From contig JAWQEG010001225.1 in the NCBI GenBank assembly GCA_033782935.1, positions 439,001 through 503,000 on the forward strand: a stretch of DNA of 64,000 nucleotides, given 5' to 3'. This DNA comes from Petrolisthes cinctipes (taxonomy: Eukaryota > Arthropoda > Malacostraca > Decapoda > Porcellanidae). The notes beneath the pieces are model-generated. The model was not told the origin of the DNA and did not search any database. It saw nothing but the letters and a program-made list of their open reading frames with translations. This document shows, one piece after another, positions 22,681 through 37,500 of this stretch (the first letter of the stretch is position 1; every line of letters begins with the position of its first letter). The position numbers and the translations under genes are program-made.

Positions 22681-25600
22681 CCGGGCCGCCATCCACTGAC
22701 CGGTCCTCACACACTGTACTGCACTCACTGTGTGGCACGTCACGTGTAGCCAGGCACGGCAGGCAGTTCATGTGGAAATAACTAAATATTCCAGGCCGCC
22801 ATCCACTGATCGTTCCTCACACACTGTACTGCACTCACTGTGTGTCACGTCACGTGTAGCCAGGCTCGGCTGGCAGTTCACATGTAAATAACTAAATATT
22901 CCAGGCCCAGGCACAGCAGCCAGTTCATGTGTAAATAACTAAATATTCCAGGCCGCCATCCACTGACCGGTCCTCACACACTGTACTGCACTCACTCTGT
23001 GGCGCGTCACGTGTAGCCAGGCACAGCAGGCAGTTCACGTGTAAATAACTAAATATTCCGGGCCGCCATTCAATGACCGGTCCTCACACACTGTAGTGCA
23101 CTCACTGTGTGGCACGTCACATGTAGCCAGGCACGGCAGGCAGTTCACGTGTAAATAACTATATATTCCAGGCCGCCATCTACTGACCGGTCCTCACACA
23201 CTGTACTGCACTCACTATGTGGCACGTCACGTGTAGCCAGGCACAGCAGGTAGTTTACGTGTAAATAACTAAATATTCCGGGCCCACGCACGGCAGTCAG
23301 TTCACGTGTAAATAACTAAATATTTCAGGCACAGGCACGGCAGCCAGTTCACGTGTAAATTACTAAATATTCCAGGCCACCATTCACTGACCGGTCCTCA
23401 CACACTGTACTGCACTCACTGTGTGGCACGTCATGTGTAGCCAGGCAAGTCAGAAAGTTCATGTGTAAATAACTAAATATTCCAGGCCGCCATATACTGA
23501 CCGGTTCTCACACACTGTACTGCACTCACTGTGTGGCACGTCACGTGTAGCCAGGCACGGCAGGCAGTTCACGTGTAAATAACTAAATATTCCGGGCCGC
23601 CATTCACTGACCGGTCCTCACACACTGTACTGCACTCACTATGTGGCACGTCACGTGTAGCTAGGCACAGCAGGCAGTTCACGTGTAAATAACTAAATAT
23701 TCCGGGCCGCCATCCACTGACCGGTCCTCACACACTGTAGTGCACTCACTGAGTGTCACGTCACGTGTAGCCAGGCACGGCAGGCAGTTCACGTGTAAAT
23801 AACTAAATATTCCAGGGCACCATCCACTGACCGTTCCTCACACTCTGTACTGCACTCACTGTGTGGCATGTTACGTGTAGCCAGGCACGGCAGGCAGTTC
23901 ACGTGTAAATAACTAAATATTCCAGGCCGCCATCCACTGACCGGTCCTCACACACTGTACTGCACTCACTCTGTGGCGCGTCACGTGTAGCCAGGCACAG
24001 CAGGCAGTTCACGTGTAAATAACTAAATATTCCGGGCTGCCATTCAATGACCGGTCCTCACACACTGTAGTGCACTCACTGTGAGGCACGTCACATGTAG
24101 CCAGGCACGGCAGGCAGTTTACGTGTAAATAACTAAATATTCAGGGCCCAGGTACGGCAGGCAGTTCACGTGTAAATAACTAAATATTTCAGGCCCAGGC
24201 ACGGCAGCCAGTTCACGTGTAAATTACTAAATATTCCAGGCCACCATTCACTGACCGGTCCTCACACACTGTACTGCACTCACTGTGTGGCACGTCATGT
24301 GTAGCCAGGCAAGGCAGACAGTTCATGTGTAAATAACTAAATATTCCAGGCCGCCATATACTGACCGGTCCTCACACACTGTACTGCACTCACTGTGTGG
24401 CACGTCACGTGTAGCCAGACACGGCAGGCAGTTCACGTGTAAATAACTAAATATTCCGGGCCGCCATCCACTGACCGGTCCTCACACACTGTACTGCACT
24501 CACTATGTGGCACGTCACGTGTAGCCAGGCACAGCAGGCAGTTCACGTGTAAATAACTAAATATTCCGGGCCGCCATCTACTGACCGGTCCTCACACACT
24601 GTAGTGCACTCACTGAGTGTCACGTCACGTGTAGCCAGGCACGGCAGGCAGTTCACGTGTAAATAACTAAATATTCCAGGGCACCATCCACTGACCGTTC
24701 CTCACACTCTGTACTGCACTCACTGTGTGGCATGTCACGTGTAGCCAGGCACGTCAGGCAGTTCACGTGTAAATAACTAAATATTCCAGGTTGCAATCCA
24801 CTGACCGGTCCTCACACACTGTACTGCACTCACTGTGTGGCACGTCACGTGTAGCCAGGCACGGCAGGCAGTTCACGTGTAAATAACTAAATATTCCGGG
24901 CCGCCATCCACTGACAGGTCCTCAGACACTGTACTGCAATCACTGTGTGGCACGTCACGTGTAGCCAGTCACGGCAGGCAGTTCACGTGGAAATAACTAA
25001 ATATTCCAGGCCGCCTTCCACTGATCGTTCCTCACACACTGTACTGCACTCACTGTGTGTCACGTCACGTGTAGCCAGGCTCGGCAGGCAGTTCACATGT
25101 AAATAACTAAATATTCCAGGCCCAGGCACAGCAGCCAGTTCATGTGTAAATAACTAAATATTCCAGGCAGCCATATACTGACCGGTCTTCACACACTGTA
25201 CTGCACTCACTGTGTGGCACGTCACGTGTAGCCAGGCACGGCAGGCAGTTCACGTATAAATAACTAAATATTCCGGGCTGCCATTCAATGACCGGTCCTC
25301 ACACACTGTAGTGCACTCACTGTGTGGCACGTCACATGTAGCCAGGCACGGTAGGCAGTTCACGTGTAAATAACTATATATTCCAGGCCGCCATCTACTG
25401 ACCGGTCCTCACACACTGTACTGCACTCACTATGTGGCACGTCACGTGTAGCCAGGCACAGCAGGTAGTTTACGTGTAAATAACTAAATATTCAGGGCCC
25501 AGGCACGGCAGGCAGTTCACGTGTAAATAACTAAATATTTCAGGCCCAGGCACGGCAGCCAGTTCACGTGTAAATTACTAAATATTCCAGGCCACCATTC

Positions 25601-26141
25601 ACTGACCGGTCCTCACACACTGTACTGCACTCACTGTGTGGCAAGTCATGTGTAGCCAGGCAAGGCAGACAGTTCATGTGTAAATAACTAAATATTCCAG
25701 GCCGCCATATACTGACCGGTCCTCACACACTGTACTGCACTCACTGTGTGGCAAGTCACGTGTAGCCAGACACGGCAGGCAGTTCACGTGTAAATAACTA
25801 AATATTCCAGGCCGCCATCCACTGACCGGTCCTCACACACTGTACTGCACTCACTATGTGGCACGTCACGAGTAGCCAGGCACAGCAGGCAGTGCACGTG
25901 TAAATAACTAAATATTCCGGGCCGCCATCTACTGACCGGTCCTCACACACTGTAGTGCACTCACTGAGTGTCACGTCACGTGTAGCCAGGCACGGCAGGC
26001 AGTTCACGTGTAAATAACTAAATATTCCAGGGCACCATCCACTGACCGTTCCTCACACTCTGTACTGCACTCACTGTGTGGCATGTCACGTGTAGCCAGG
26101 CACGTCAGGCAGTTCACGTGTAAATAACTAAATATTCCAGG
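21254..26141. repeat. 4.88-kb tandem duplication, left copy
   Basis: This segment is repeated immediately downstream with a period of 4879 bp. Homology to the right copy starts at 21254 (just after the AATTATT variant mismatches) and ends at 26141, and the two copies share the 9 bp TATTCCAGG at their junction (26133-26141). It holds a partial block B, then HOR-A cycles including TATATATT at 25375. I saw only two base differences from the right copy by eye: CCAGTCACGG at about 24969 and CACGAGTAGCC at about 25871. Confidence 0.93.
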
Positions 26142-29100
26142 CCCAGGCACGGCAGCCAGTTCACGTGTAAATAACTAAATATTTCAGGCCGCCATCCACT
26201 GACCGGTCCTCACACACTGTACTGCACTCACTGTGTGGCACGTCACGTGTAGCCAGGCACGGCAGGCAGTTCACGTGTAAATAACTAAATATTCCAGGGC
26301 GTCATCCACTGACCATTTCTCACGCACTGTACTGCACTCACTGTGTGTCACGTCACGTGTAGCCAGGCTCGGCAGGCAGTTCACATGTAAATAACTAAAT
26401 ATTTCAGGCCGCCATTCACTGACCGTTCCTTACACACTGTACTGCACTTACTGTGTGGCACGTCACGTGTAGCCAGGCACGTCAGGCATTTCACGTGTAA
26501 ATAACTAAATATTCCAGGCCCAGGCACGGCAGCCAGTTCACGTGTAAATAACTAAATATTCCAGGCCGCCATCCACTGACCAGTCCTCACACACTGTACT
26601 GCACTCACTGTGTGGCATGTCACGTGTAGCCAGGCACGGCAGGCAGTTCACGTGTAAATAACTAAATATTCCAGGCCGCTATCCACCGATCGGTCCTCAC
26701 ACACTGTACTGCACTCACTGTGTGGCACGTCACGTGTAGCCAGGCACAGCAGGCAGTTCACTTGTAAATAACTAAATATTCCAGGCCCAAGCACGGCAGC
26801 CAGTTCACGTGTAAATAACTAAATATTCCAGGCCGCCATCCACTGACCGGTCCTCACACACTGTAGTGCACTCACTGTGTGGCACGTCACGTGTAGCCAG
26901 GCACGGCAGGCAGTTCACATGTAAATAACTAAATATTCCAGGGCGCCATCCACTGACCGTTCGTCATACACTGTACTGCACTCACTGTATATCATGTCAC
27001 GTGTAGCCAGGCAAGGCAGGCAATTAACGTTTAGCCAGGCAAGGCAGGCAGTTCATGTGTAAATAACTAAATATTCCAGGCCGCCATTCGCTGACCGGTC
27101 CTCACACACGAAACTGCACACTGTGTGGCACGTCACGTGTAGCCAGGCACGGCAGGCAGTTCACGTGTAAATAACTAAATATTCCAGGCCCAGGCACGGC
27201 AGCCAGTTCACGTGTAAATAACTAAATATTCCAGACCGCCATCCACTGACCGGTCCTCACACACTGTACTGCACTCACTGTGTGGCACGTCACGTGTAGC
27301 CAGGCACGGCAGGCAGTTCACGTGTAAATAACTAAATATTCCAGGGCACCATCCACTGACCGTTCCTCACACTCTGTACTGCACTCACTGTGTGTCACGT
27401 CACGTGTAGCCAGGCTCGGCAGCCAGTTCACGTGTAAATAACTAAATATTCCAGGCTGCCATTCACTGACAGGTCCTCACACACTGTACTGCACTAACTG
27501 TGTGGCACGTCACGTGTAGCCAGGCACGGCGGCAGTTCACGTGTAAATAACTAAATATTCCGGGCCGCCATCCACTGACCGGTCCTCACACACTGTACTG
27601 CACTCACTGTGTGGCACGTCACGTGTAGCCAGGCACGGCAGGCAGTTCATGTGGAAATAACTAAATATTCCAGGCCGCCATCCACTGATCGTTCCTCACA
27701 CACTGTACTGCACTCACTGTGTGTCACGTCACGTGTAGCCAGGCTCGGCAGGCAGTTCACATGTAAATAACTAAATATTCCAGGCCCAGGCACAGCAGCC
27801 AGTTCATGTGTAAATAACTAAATATTCCAGGCCGCCATCCACTGACCGGTCCTCACACACTGTACTGCACTCACTCTGTGGCGCGTCACGTGTAGCCAGG
27901 CACAGCAGGCAGTTCACGTGTAAATAACTAAATATTCCGGGCCGCCATTCAATGACCGGTCCTCACACACTGTAGTGCACTCACTGTGTGGCACGTCACA
28001 TGTAGCCAGGCACGGCAGGCAGTTCACGTGTAAATAACTATATATTCCAGGCCGCCATCTACTGACCGGTCCTCACACACTGTACTGCACTCACTATGTG
28101 GCACGTCACGTGTAGCCAGGCACAGCAGGTAGTTTACGTGTAAATAACTAAATATTCCGGGCCCACGCACGGCAGTCAGTTCACGTGTAAATAACTAAAT
28201 ATTTCAGGCACAGGCACGGCAGCCAGTTCACGTGTAAATTACTAAATATTCCAGGCCACCATTCACTGACCGGTCCTCACACACTGTACTGCACTCACTG
28301 TGTGGCACGTCATGTGTAGCCAGGCAAGTCAGAAAGTTCATGTGTAAATAACTAAATATTCCAGGCCGCCATATACTGACCGGTTCTCACACACTGTACT
28401 GCACTCACTGTGTGGCACGTCACGTGTAGCCAGGCACGGCAGGCAGTTCACGTGTAAATAACTAAATATTCCGGGCCGCCATTCACTGACCGGTCCTCAC
28501 ACACTGTACTGCACTCACTATGTGGCACGTCACGTGTAGCTAGGCACAGCAGGCAGTTCACGTGTAAATAACTAAATATTCCGGGCCGCCATCCACTGAC
28601 CGGTCCTCACACACTGTAGTGCACTCACTGAGTGTCACGTCACGTGTAGCCAGGCACGGCAGGCAGTTCACGTGTAAATAACTAAATATTCCAGGGCACC
28701 ATCCACTGACCGTTCCTCACACTCTGTACTGCACTCACTGTGTGGCATGTTACGTGTAGCCAGGCACGGCAGGCAGTTCACGTGTAAATAACTAAATATT
28801 CCAGGCCGCCATCCACTGACCGGTCCTCACACACTGTACTGCACTCACTCTGTGGCGCGTCACGTGTAGCCAGGCACAGCAGGCAGTTCACGTGTAAATA
28901 ACTAAATATTCCGGGCTGCCATTCAATGACCGGTCCTCACACACTGTAGTGCACTCACTGTGAGGCACGTCACATGTAGCCAGGCACGGCAGGCAGTTTA
29001 CGTGTAAATAACTAAATATTCAGGGCCCAGGTACGGCAGGCAGTTCACGTGTAAATAACTAAATATTTCAGGCCCAGGCACGGCAGCCAGTTCACGTGTA

Positions 29101-31020
29101 AATTACTAAATATTCCAGGCCACCATTCACTGACCGGTCCTCACACACTGTACTGCACTCACTGTGTGGCACGTCATGTGTAGCCAGGCAAGGCAGACAG
29201 TTCATGTGTAAATAACTAAATATTCCAGGCCGCCATATACTGACCGGTCCTCACACACTGTACTGCACTCACTGTGTGGCACGTCACGTGTAGCCAGACA
29301 CGGCAGGCAGTTCACGTGTAAATAACTAAATATTCCGGGCCGCCATCCACTGACCGGTCCTCACACACTGTACTGCACTCACTATGTGGCACGTCACGTG
29401 TAGCCAGGCACAGCAGGCAGTTCACGTGTAAATAACTAAATATTCCGGGCCGCCATCTACTGACCGGTCCTCACACACTGTAGTGCACTCACTGAGTGTC
29501 ACGTCACGTGTAGCCAGGCACGGCAGGCAGTTCACGTGTAAATAACTAAATATTCCAGGGCACCATCCACTGACCGTTCCTCACACTCTGTACTGCACTC
29601 ACTGTGTGGCATGTCACGTGTAGCCAGGCACGTCAGGCAGTTCACGTGTAAATAACTAAATATTCCAGGTTGCAATCCACTGACCGGTCCTCACACACTG
29701 TACTGCACTCACTGTGTGGCACGTCACGTGTAGCCAGGCACGGCAGGCAGTTCACGTGTAAATAACTAAATATTCCGGGCCGCCATCCACTGACAGGTCC
29801 TCAGACACTGTACTGCAATCACTGTGTGGCACGTCACGTGTAGCCAGGCACGGCAGGCAGTTCACGTGGAAATAACTAAATATTCCAGGCCGCCTTCCAC
29901 TGATCGTTCCTCACACACTGTACTGCACTCACTGTGTGTCACGTCACGTGTAGCCAGGCTCGGCAGGCAGTTCACATGTAAATAACTAAATATTCCAGGC
30001 CCAGGCACAGCAGCCAGTTCATGTGTAAATAACTAAATATTCCAGGCAGCCATATACTGACCGGTCTTCACACACTGTACTGCACTCACTGTGTGGCACG
30101 TCACGTGTAGCCAGGCACGGCAGGCAGTTCACGTATAAATAACTAAATATTCCGGGCTGCCATTCAATGACCGGTCCTCACACACTGTAGTGCACTCACT
30201 GTGTGGCACGTCACATGTAGCCAGGCACGGTAGGCAGTTCACGTGTAAATAACTATATATTCCAGGCCGCCATCTACTGACCGGTCCTCACACACTGTAC
30301 TGCACTCACTATGTGGCACGTCACGTGTAGCCAGGCACAGCAGGTAGTTTACGTGTAAATAACTAAATATTCAGGGCCCAGGCACGGCAGGCAGTTCACG
30401 TGTAAATAACTAAATATTTCAGGCCCAGGCACGGCAGCCAGTTCACGTGTAAATTACTAAATATTCCAGGCCACCATTCACTGACCGGTCCTCACACACT
30501 GTACTGCACTCACTGTGTGGCAAGTCATGTGTAGCCAGGCAAGGCAGACAGTTCATGTGTAAATAACTAAATATTCCAGGCCGCCATATACTGACCGGTC
30601 CTCACACACTGTACTGCACTCACTGTGTGGCAAGTCACGTGTAGCCAGACACGGCAGGCAGTTCACGTGTAAATAACTAAATATTCCAGGCCGCCATCCA
30701 CTGACCGGTCCTCACACACTGTACTGCACTCACTATGTGGCACGTCACGTGTAGCCAGGCACAGCAGGCAGTGCACGTGTAAATAACTAAATATTCCGGG
30801 CCGCCATCTACTGACCGGTCCTCACACACTGTAGTGCACTCACTGAGTGTCACGTCACGTGTAGCCAGGCACGGCAGGCAGTTCACGTGTAAATAACTAA
30901 ATATTCCAGGGCACCATCCACTGACCGTTCCTCACACTCTGTACTGCACTCACTGTGTGGCATGTCACGTGTAGCCAGGCACGTCAGGCAGTTCACGTGT
31001 AAATAACTAAATATTCCAGG
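26133..31020. repeat. 4.88-kb tandem duplication, right copy
   Basis: This is a direct tandem repeat of 21254-26141. Marker pairs at exactly 4879 bp include the 28-bp element (22142 and 27021), the a10 unit after block B (22681 and 27560) and TATATATT (25375 and 30254). After 31020 the sequence continues as GGTTGCAATCC, whereas the left copy continues as GCCCAGGC. That is the expected picture for one unequal exchange between misaligned arrays. Confidence 0.93.
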
Positions 31021-31604
31021 TTGCAATCCACTGACCGGTCCTCACACACTGTACTGCACTCACTGTGTGGCACGTCACGTGTAGCCAGGCACGGCAGGCA
31101 GTTCACGTGTAAATAACTAAATATTCCGGGCCGCCATCCACTGACCGGTCCTCACACACTGTACTGCACTCACTGTGTGGCACGTCACGTGTAGCCAGGC
31201 ACGGCAGGCAGTTCACGTGGAAATAACTAAATATTCCAGGCCGCCTTCCACTGATCCTTCCTCACACACTGTACTGCACTCACTGTGTGTCACGTCACGT
31301 GTAGCCAGGCTCGGCAGGCAGTTCACATGTAAATAACTAAATATTCCAGGCCCAGGCACAGCAGCCAGTTCATGTGTAAATAACTAAATATTCCAGGCCG
31401 CCATCCACTGACCGGTCCTCACACACTGTACTGCACTCACTCTGTGGCGCGTCACGTGTAGCCAGGCACAGCAGGCAGTTCACGTGTAAATAACTAAATA
31501 TTCCGGGCCGCCATTCAGTGACCGGTCCTCACACACTGTAGTGCACTCACTGTGTGGCACGTCACATGTAGCCAGGCACGGCAGGCAGTTCACGTGTAAA
31601 TAAC
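30254..31604. repeat. HOR-A, complete 1351-bp repeat (copy 3)
   Basis: This is the counterpart of 14801-16151 at an offset of 15453, with the same unit order, length and private GATCCTTCC variant. It therefore belongs to the 7.27-kb duplication rather than being an independent HOR-A lineage. One visible difference from its partner is AGTGCACGTG in place of AGTTCACGTG near 30771. Confidence 0.92.
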
Positions 31605-32256
31605 TATATATTCCAGGCCGCCATCTACTGACCGGTCCTCACACACTGTACTGCACTCACTATGTGGCACGTCACGTGTAGCCAGGCACAGCAGGTAGTT
31701 TACGTGTAAATAACTAAATATTCAGGGCCCAGGCACGGCAGGCAGTTCACGTGTAAATAACTAAATATTTCAGGTCCAGGCACGGCAGCCAGTTCACGTG
31801 TAAATTACTAAATATTCCAGGCCACCATTCACTGACCGGTCCTCACACACTGAACTGCACTCACTGTGTGGCACGTCCTGTGTAGCCAGGCAAGGCAGAC
31901 AGTTCATGTGTAAATAACTAAATATTCCAGGCCGCCATATACTGACCGGTCTTCACACACTGTACTGCACTCACTGTGTGGCACGTCACGTGTAGCCAGG
32001 CACGGCAGGCAGTTCACGTATAAATAACTAAATATTCCGGGCCGCCATCCACTGACTGGTCCTCACACACTGTACTGCACTCACTATGTGGCACGTCACG
32101 TGTAGCCAGGCACAGCAGGCAGTTCACGTGTAAATAACTAAATATTCCGGTCCGCCATCCACTGACCGGTCCTCACACACTGTAGTGCACTCACTGTGTG
32201 TCACATCACGTGTAGCCAGGCACGGCAGGCAGTTCACGTGTAAATAACTAAATATT

Positions 32257-34339
32257 CCAGGCTGCCATCCACTGACCAGTCCTCACACACTGTACCGCAC
32301 TCACTGTGTGGCATGTCACGTGTAGCCAGGCACGGCAGGCAGTTCACGTGTAAATAACTAAATATTCCAGGTTGCAATCCACTGACCGGTCCTCACACAC
32401 TGTACTGCACTCACTTTCTGGCACGTCACGTGTAGCAAGCCACGGCAGGCAGTTCACGCGTAAATAACTAAATATTCCAGGCCGCCATCCACTGACCAGT
32501 CCTCACACACTGTATTGCACTCACTGTGTGGCATGTCACGTGTAGCCAGGCACGGCAGGCAGTTCACGTGTAAATAACTAAATATTCCAGGCCGCCATCC
32601 ACTGACCGGTCCTCACACACTGTACTGCACTCACTTTGTGGCACGTCACGTGTAGCCAGGCACGGCAGGCAGTTCACGTGTAAATAACTAAATATTCCAG
32701 GCCCAGGCACGGCAGCCAGTTCACGTGTAAATAACTAAATATTTCAGGCCGCCATCCACTGACCGGTCCTCACACACTGTACTGCACTCACTGTGTGGCA
32801 CGTCACGTGTAGCCAGGCACGGCAGGCAGTTCATGTGTAAATAACTAAATATTCCAGGGCGTCATCCACTGACCATTCCTCACGCACTGTACTGCACTCA
32901 CTGTGTGTCACGTCACGTGTAGCCAGGCTCGGCAGGCAGTTCACATGTAAATAACTAAATATTTCAGGCCGCCATTCACTGACCGTTCCTTACACACTGT
33001 ACTGCACTTACTGTGTGGCACGTCACGTGTAGCCAGGCACGGCAGGCAGTTCACGTGTAAATAACTAAATATTCCAGGCCCAGGCACGGCAGCCAGTTCA
33101 CGTGTAAATAACTAAATATTCCAGGCCGCCATCCACTGACCAGTCCTCACACACTGTACTGCACTCACTGTGTGGCATGTCACGTGTAGCCAGGCACGGC
33201 AGGCAGTTCACGTGTAAATAACTAAATATTCCAGGCCGCTATCCACCGATCGGTCCTCACACACTGTACTGCACTCACTGTGTGGCACGTCACGTGTAGC
33301 CAGGCACAGCAGGCAGTTCACGTGTAAATAACTAAATATTCCAGGCCCAGGCACGGCAGCCAGTTCACGTGTAAATAACTAAATATTCCAGGCCGCCATC
33401 CACTGACCGGTCCTCACACACTGTAGTGCACTCACTGTAAGGCACGTCACGTGTAGCCAGGCACGGCAGGCAGTTCACATGTAAATAACTAAATATTCCA
33501 GGGCGCCATCCACTGACCGTTCGTCATACACTGTACTGCACTCACTGTATATCATGTCACGTGTAGCCAGGCAAGGCAGGCAATTAACGTTTAGTCAGGC
33601 AAGGCAGGCAGTTCATGTGTAAATAACTAAATATTCCAGGCCGCCATTCGCTGACCGGTCCTCACACACGAAACTGCACACTGTGTGGCACGTCACGTGT
33701 AGCTTGGCACGGCAGGCAGTTCACGTGTAAATAACTAAATATTCCAGGCCGCCATCCACTGACCGGTCCTCACACACTGTACTGCACTCACTTTGTGGCA
33801 CGTCACGTGTAGCCAGGCACGGCAGGCAGTTCACGTGTAAATAACTAAATATTCCAGGCCGCCATTCACTGACCGGTCCTCACACACTGTACTGCACTTA
33901 CTGTGTGGCACGTCACGTGTAGCCAGGCACGGCAGGCAGTTCACGTGTAAATAACTAAATATTCCAGGCCCAGGCACGGCAGCCAGTTCACGTGTAAATA
34001 ACTAAATATTCCAGACCGCCATCCACTGACCGGTCCTCACACACTGTACTGCACTCACTGTGTGGCACGTCACGTGTAGCCAGGCACGGCAGGCAGTTCA
34101 CGTGTAAATAACTAAATATTACAGGGCACCATCCACTGACCGTTCCTCACACTCTGTACTGCACTCACTGTGTGTCACGTCACGTGTAGCCAGGCTCGGC
34201 AGCCAGTTCACGTGTAAATAACTAAATATTCCAGGCTGCCATTCACTGACAGGTCCTCACACACTGTACTGCACTCACTGTGTGGCACGTCACGTGTAGC
34301 CAGGCACGGCGGCAGTTCACGTGTAAATAACTAAATATT
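32257..34339. repeat. Block B, intact 2083-bp compound repeat (copy 3)
   Basis: Same 21-unit order and length as the copy at 16804, which it matches at offset 15453, including the private markers TTTAGTCAGGC, TAGCTTGGCACGG and TTACAGGGCACC. It is flanked by an a7-like unit on the left and a10 on the right. Confidence 0.92.
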
Positions 34340-34586
34340 CCGGGCCGCCATCCACTGACCGGTCCTCACACACTGTACTGCACTCACTGTGTGGCACGTC
34401 ACGTGTAGCCAGGCACGGCAGGCAGTTCATGTGGAAATAACTAAATATTCCAGGCCGCCATCCACTGATCGTTCCTCACACACTGTACTGCACTCACTGT
34501 GTGTCACGTCACGTGTAGCCAGGCTCGGCAGGCAGTTCACATGTAAATAACTAAATATTCCAGGCCCAGGCACAGCAGCCAGTTCA

Positions 34587-37500
34587 TGTGTAAATAACTA
34601 AATATTCCAGGCCGCCATCCACTGACCGGTCCTCACACACTGTACTGCACTCACTCTGTGGCGCGTCACGTGTAGCCAGGCACAGCAGGCAGTTCACGTG
34701 TAAATAACTAAATATTCCGGGCCGCCATTCAATGACCGGTCCTCACACACTGTAGTGCACTCACTGTGTGGCACGTCACATGTAGCCAGGCACGGCAGGC
34801 AGTTCACGTGTAAATAACTATATATTCCAGGCCGCCATCTACTGACCGGTCCTCACACACTGTACTGCACTCACTATGTGGCACGTCACGTGTAGCCAGG
34901 CACAGCAGGTAGTTTACGTGTAAATAACTAAATATTCCGGGCCCAGGCACGGCAGGAAGTTCACGTGTAAATAACTAAATATTTCAGGCCCAGGCACGGC
35001 AGCCAGTTCACGTGTAAATTACTAAATATTCCAGGCCACCATTCACTGACCGGTCCTCACACACTGTACTGCACTCACTGTGTGGCACGTCATGTGTAGC
35101 CAGGCAAGGCAGAAAGTTCATGTGTAAATAACTAAATATTCCAGGCCGCCATATACTGACCGGTCCTCACACACTGTACTGCACTCACTGTGTGGCACGT
35201 CACGTGTAGCCAGGCACGGCAGGCAGTTCACGTGTAAATAACTAAATATTCCGGGCCGCCATCCACTGACCGGTCCTCACACACTGTACTGCACTCACTA
35301 TGTGGCACGTCACGTGTAGCCAGGCACAGCAGGCAGTTCACGTGTAAATAACTAAATATTCCGGGCCGCCATCCACTGACCGGTCCTCACACACTGTAGT
35401 GCACTCACTGAGTGTCACGTCACGTGTAGCCAGGCACGGCAGGCAGTTCACGTGTAAATAACTAAATATTCCAGGGCACCATCCACTGACCGTTCCTCAC
35501 ACTCTGTACTGCACTCACTGTGTGGCATGTCACGTGTAGCCAGGCACGGCAGGCAGTTCACGTGTAAATAACTAAATATTCCAGGTTGCAATCCACTGAC
35601 CGGTCATCACACACTGTACTGCACTCACTGTGTGGCACGTCACGTGTAGCCAGGCACGGCGGCAGGTCACGTGTAAATAACTAAATATTCCGGGCCGCCA
35701 TCCACTGACCGGTCCTCACACACTGTACTGCACTCACTGTGTGGCACGTCACGTGTAGCCAGGCACGGCACGCAGTTCATGTGGAAATAACTAAATATTC
35801 CAGGCCGCCATCCACTGATCGTTCCTCACACACTGTACTGCACTCACTGTGTGTCACGTCACGTGTAGCCAGGCTCGGCAGGCAGTTCACATGTAAATAA
35901 CTAAATATTCCAGGCCCAGGCACAGCAGCCAGTTCATGTGTAAACAACTAAATATTCCAGGCCGCCATCCACTGACCGGTCCTCACACACTGTACTGCAC
36001 TCACTCTGTGGCGCGTCACGTGTAGCCAGGCACAGCAGGCAGTTCACGTGTAAATAACTAAATATTCCGGGCCGCCATTCAATGACCGGTCCTCACACAC
36101 TGTAGTGCACTCACTGTGTGGCACGTCACATGTAGCCAGGCACAGCAGGTAGTTTACGTGTAAATAACTAAATATTCAGGGCCCAGGCACGGCAGGCAGT
36201 TCACGTGTAAATAACTAAATATTTCAGGCCCAGGCACGGCAGCCAGTTCACGTGTAAATTACTAAATATTCCAGGCCACCATTCACTGACCGGTCCTCAC
36301 ACACTGTACTGCACTCACTGTGTGGCACGTCATGTGTAGCCATGCAAGGCAGACAGTTCATGTGTAAATAACTAAATATTCCAGGCCGCCATTTACTGAC
36401 CGGTCCTCACACACTGTACTGCACTCACTGTGTGGCACGTCACGTGTAGCCAGGCACGGCAGGCAGTTCACGTGTAAATAACTAAATATTCCGGGCCGCC
36501 ATCCACTGACCGGTCCTCACACACTGTACTGCACTCACTATGTGGCACGTCACGTGTATCCAGGCACAGCAGGCAGTTCACGTGTAAATAACTAAATATT
36601 CCGGGCCGCCATCTACTGACCGGTCCTCACACACTGTAGTGCACTCACTGAGTGTCACGTCACGTGTAGCCAGGCACGGCAGGCAGTTCACGTGTAAATA
36701 ACTAAATATTCCAGGGCACCATCCACTGACCGTTCCTCACACTATGTACTGCACTCACTGTGTGGCATGTCACGTGTAGCCAGGCACGGAAGGCAGTTCA
36801 CGTGTAAATAACTAAATATTCCAGGTTGCAATCCACTGACCGGTCCTCACACACTGTACTGCACTCACTGTGTGGCACGTCACGTGTAGCCAGGCACGGA
36901 AGGCAGTTCACGTGTAAATAACTAAATATTCCGGGCCGCCATCCACTGACCGGTCCTCACACACTGTACTGCACTCACTGTGTGGCACGTCACGTGTAGC
37001 CAGGCACGGCAGGCAGTTCACGTGGAAATAACTAAATATTCCAGGCCGCCATCCACTGATCGTTCCTCACACACTGTACTGCACTCACTGTGTGTCACGT
37101 CACGTGTAGCAAGGCTCGGCAGGCAGTTCACATGTAAATAACTAAATATTCCAGTCCCAGGCACAGCAGCCAGTTCATGTGTAAATAACTAAATATTCCA
37201 GGCCGCCATCCACTGACCGGTCCTCACACACTGTACTGCACTCACTCTGTGGCGCGTCACGTGTAGCCAGGCACAGCAGGCAGTTCACGTGTAAATAACT
37301 AAATATTCCGGGCCGCCATTCAGTGACCGGTCCTCACACACTGTAGTGCACTCACTGTGTGGCACGTCACATGTAGCCAGGCACGGCAGGCAGTTCACGT
37401 GTAAATAACTATATATTCCAGGCCGCCATCTACTGACCGGTCCTCACACACTGTACTGCACTCACTATGTGGCACGTCACGTGTAGCCAGGCACAGCAGG

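Larger units (their letters stand above)
29075..36340. repeat. 7.27-kb segmental duplication, right copy (offset 15453)
   Basis: Partner of 13622-20887. I noted about seven differences by eye, among them CCAGGCAGCC near 30047, CAAGTCACG near 30631, AGTGCACG near 30771, CTTTCTGGC near 32415 and GTAAGGCACG near 33438. Its left end lies inside the right copy of the 4.88-kb duplication, so the two events are nested. At 36340 it continues into a unit with CCATGCAAGGC, the sequence seen also at 5530, while the left copy jumps to block B. Confidence 0.9.
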
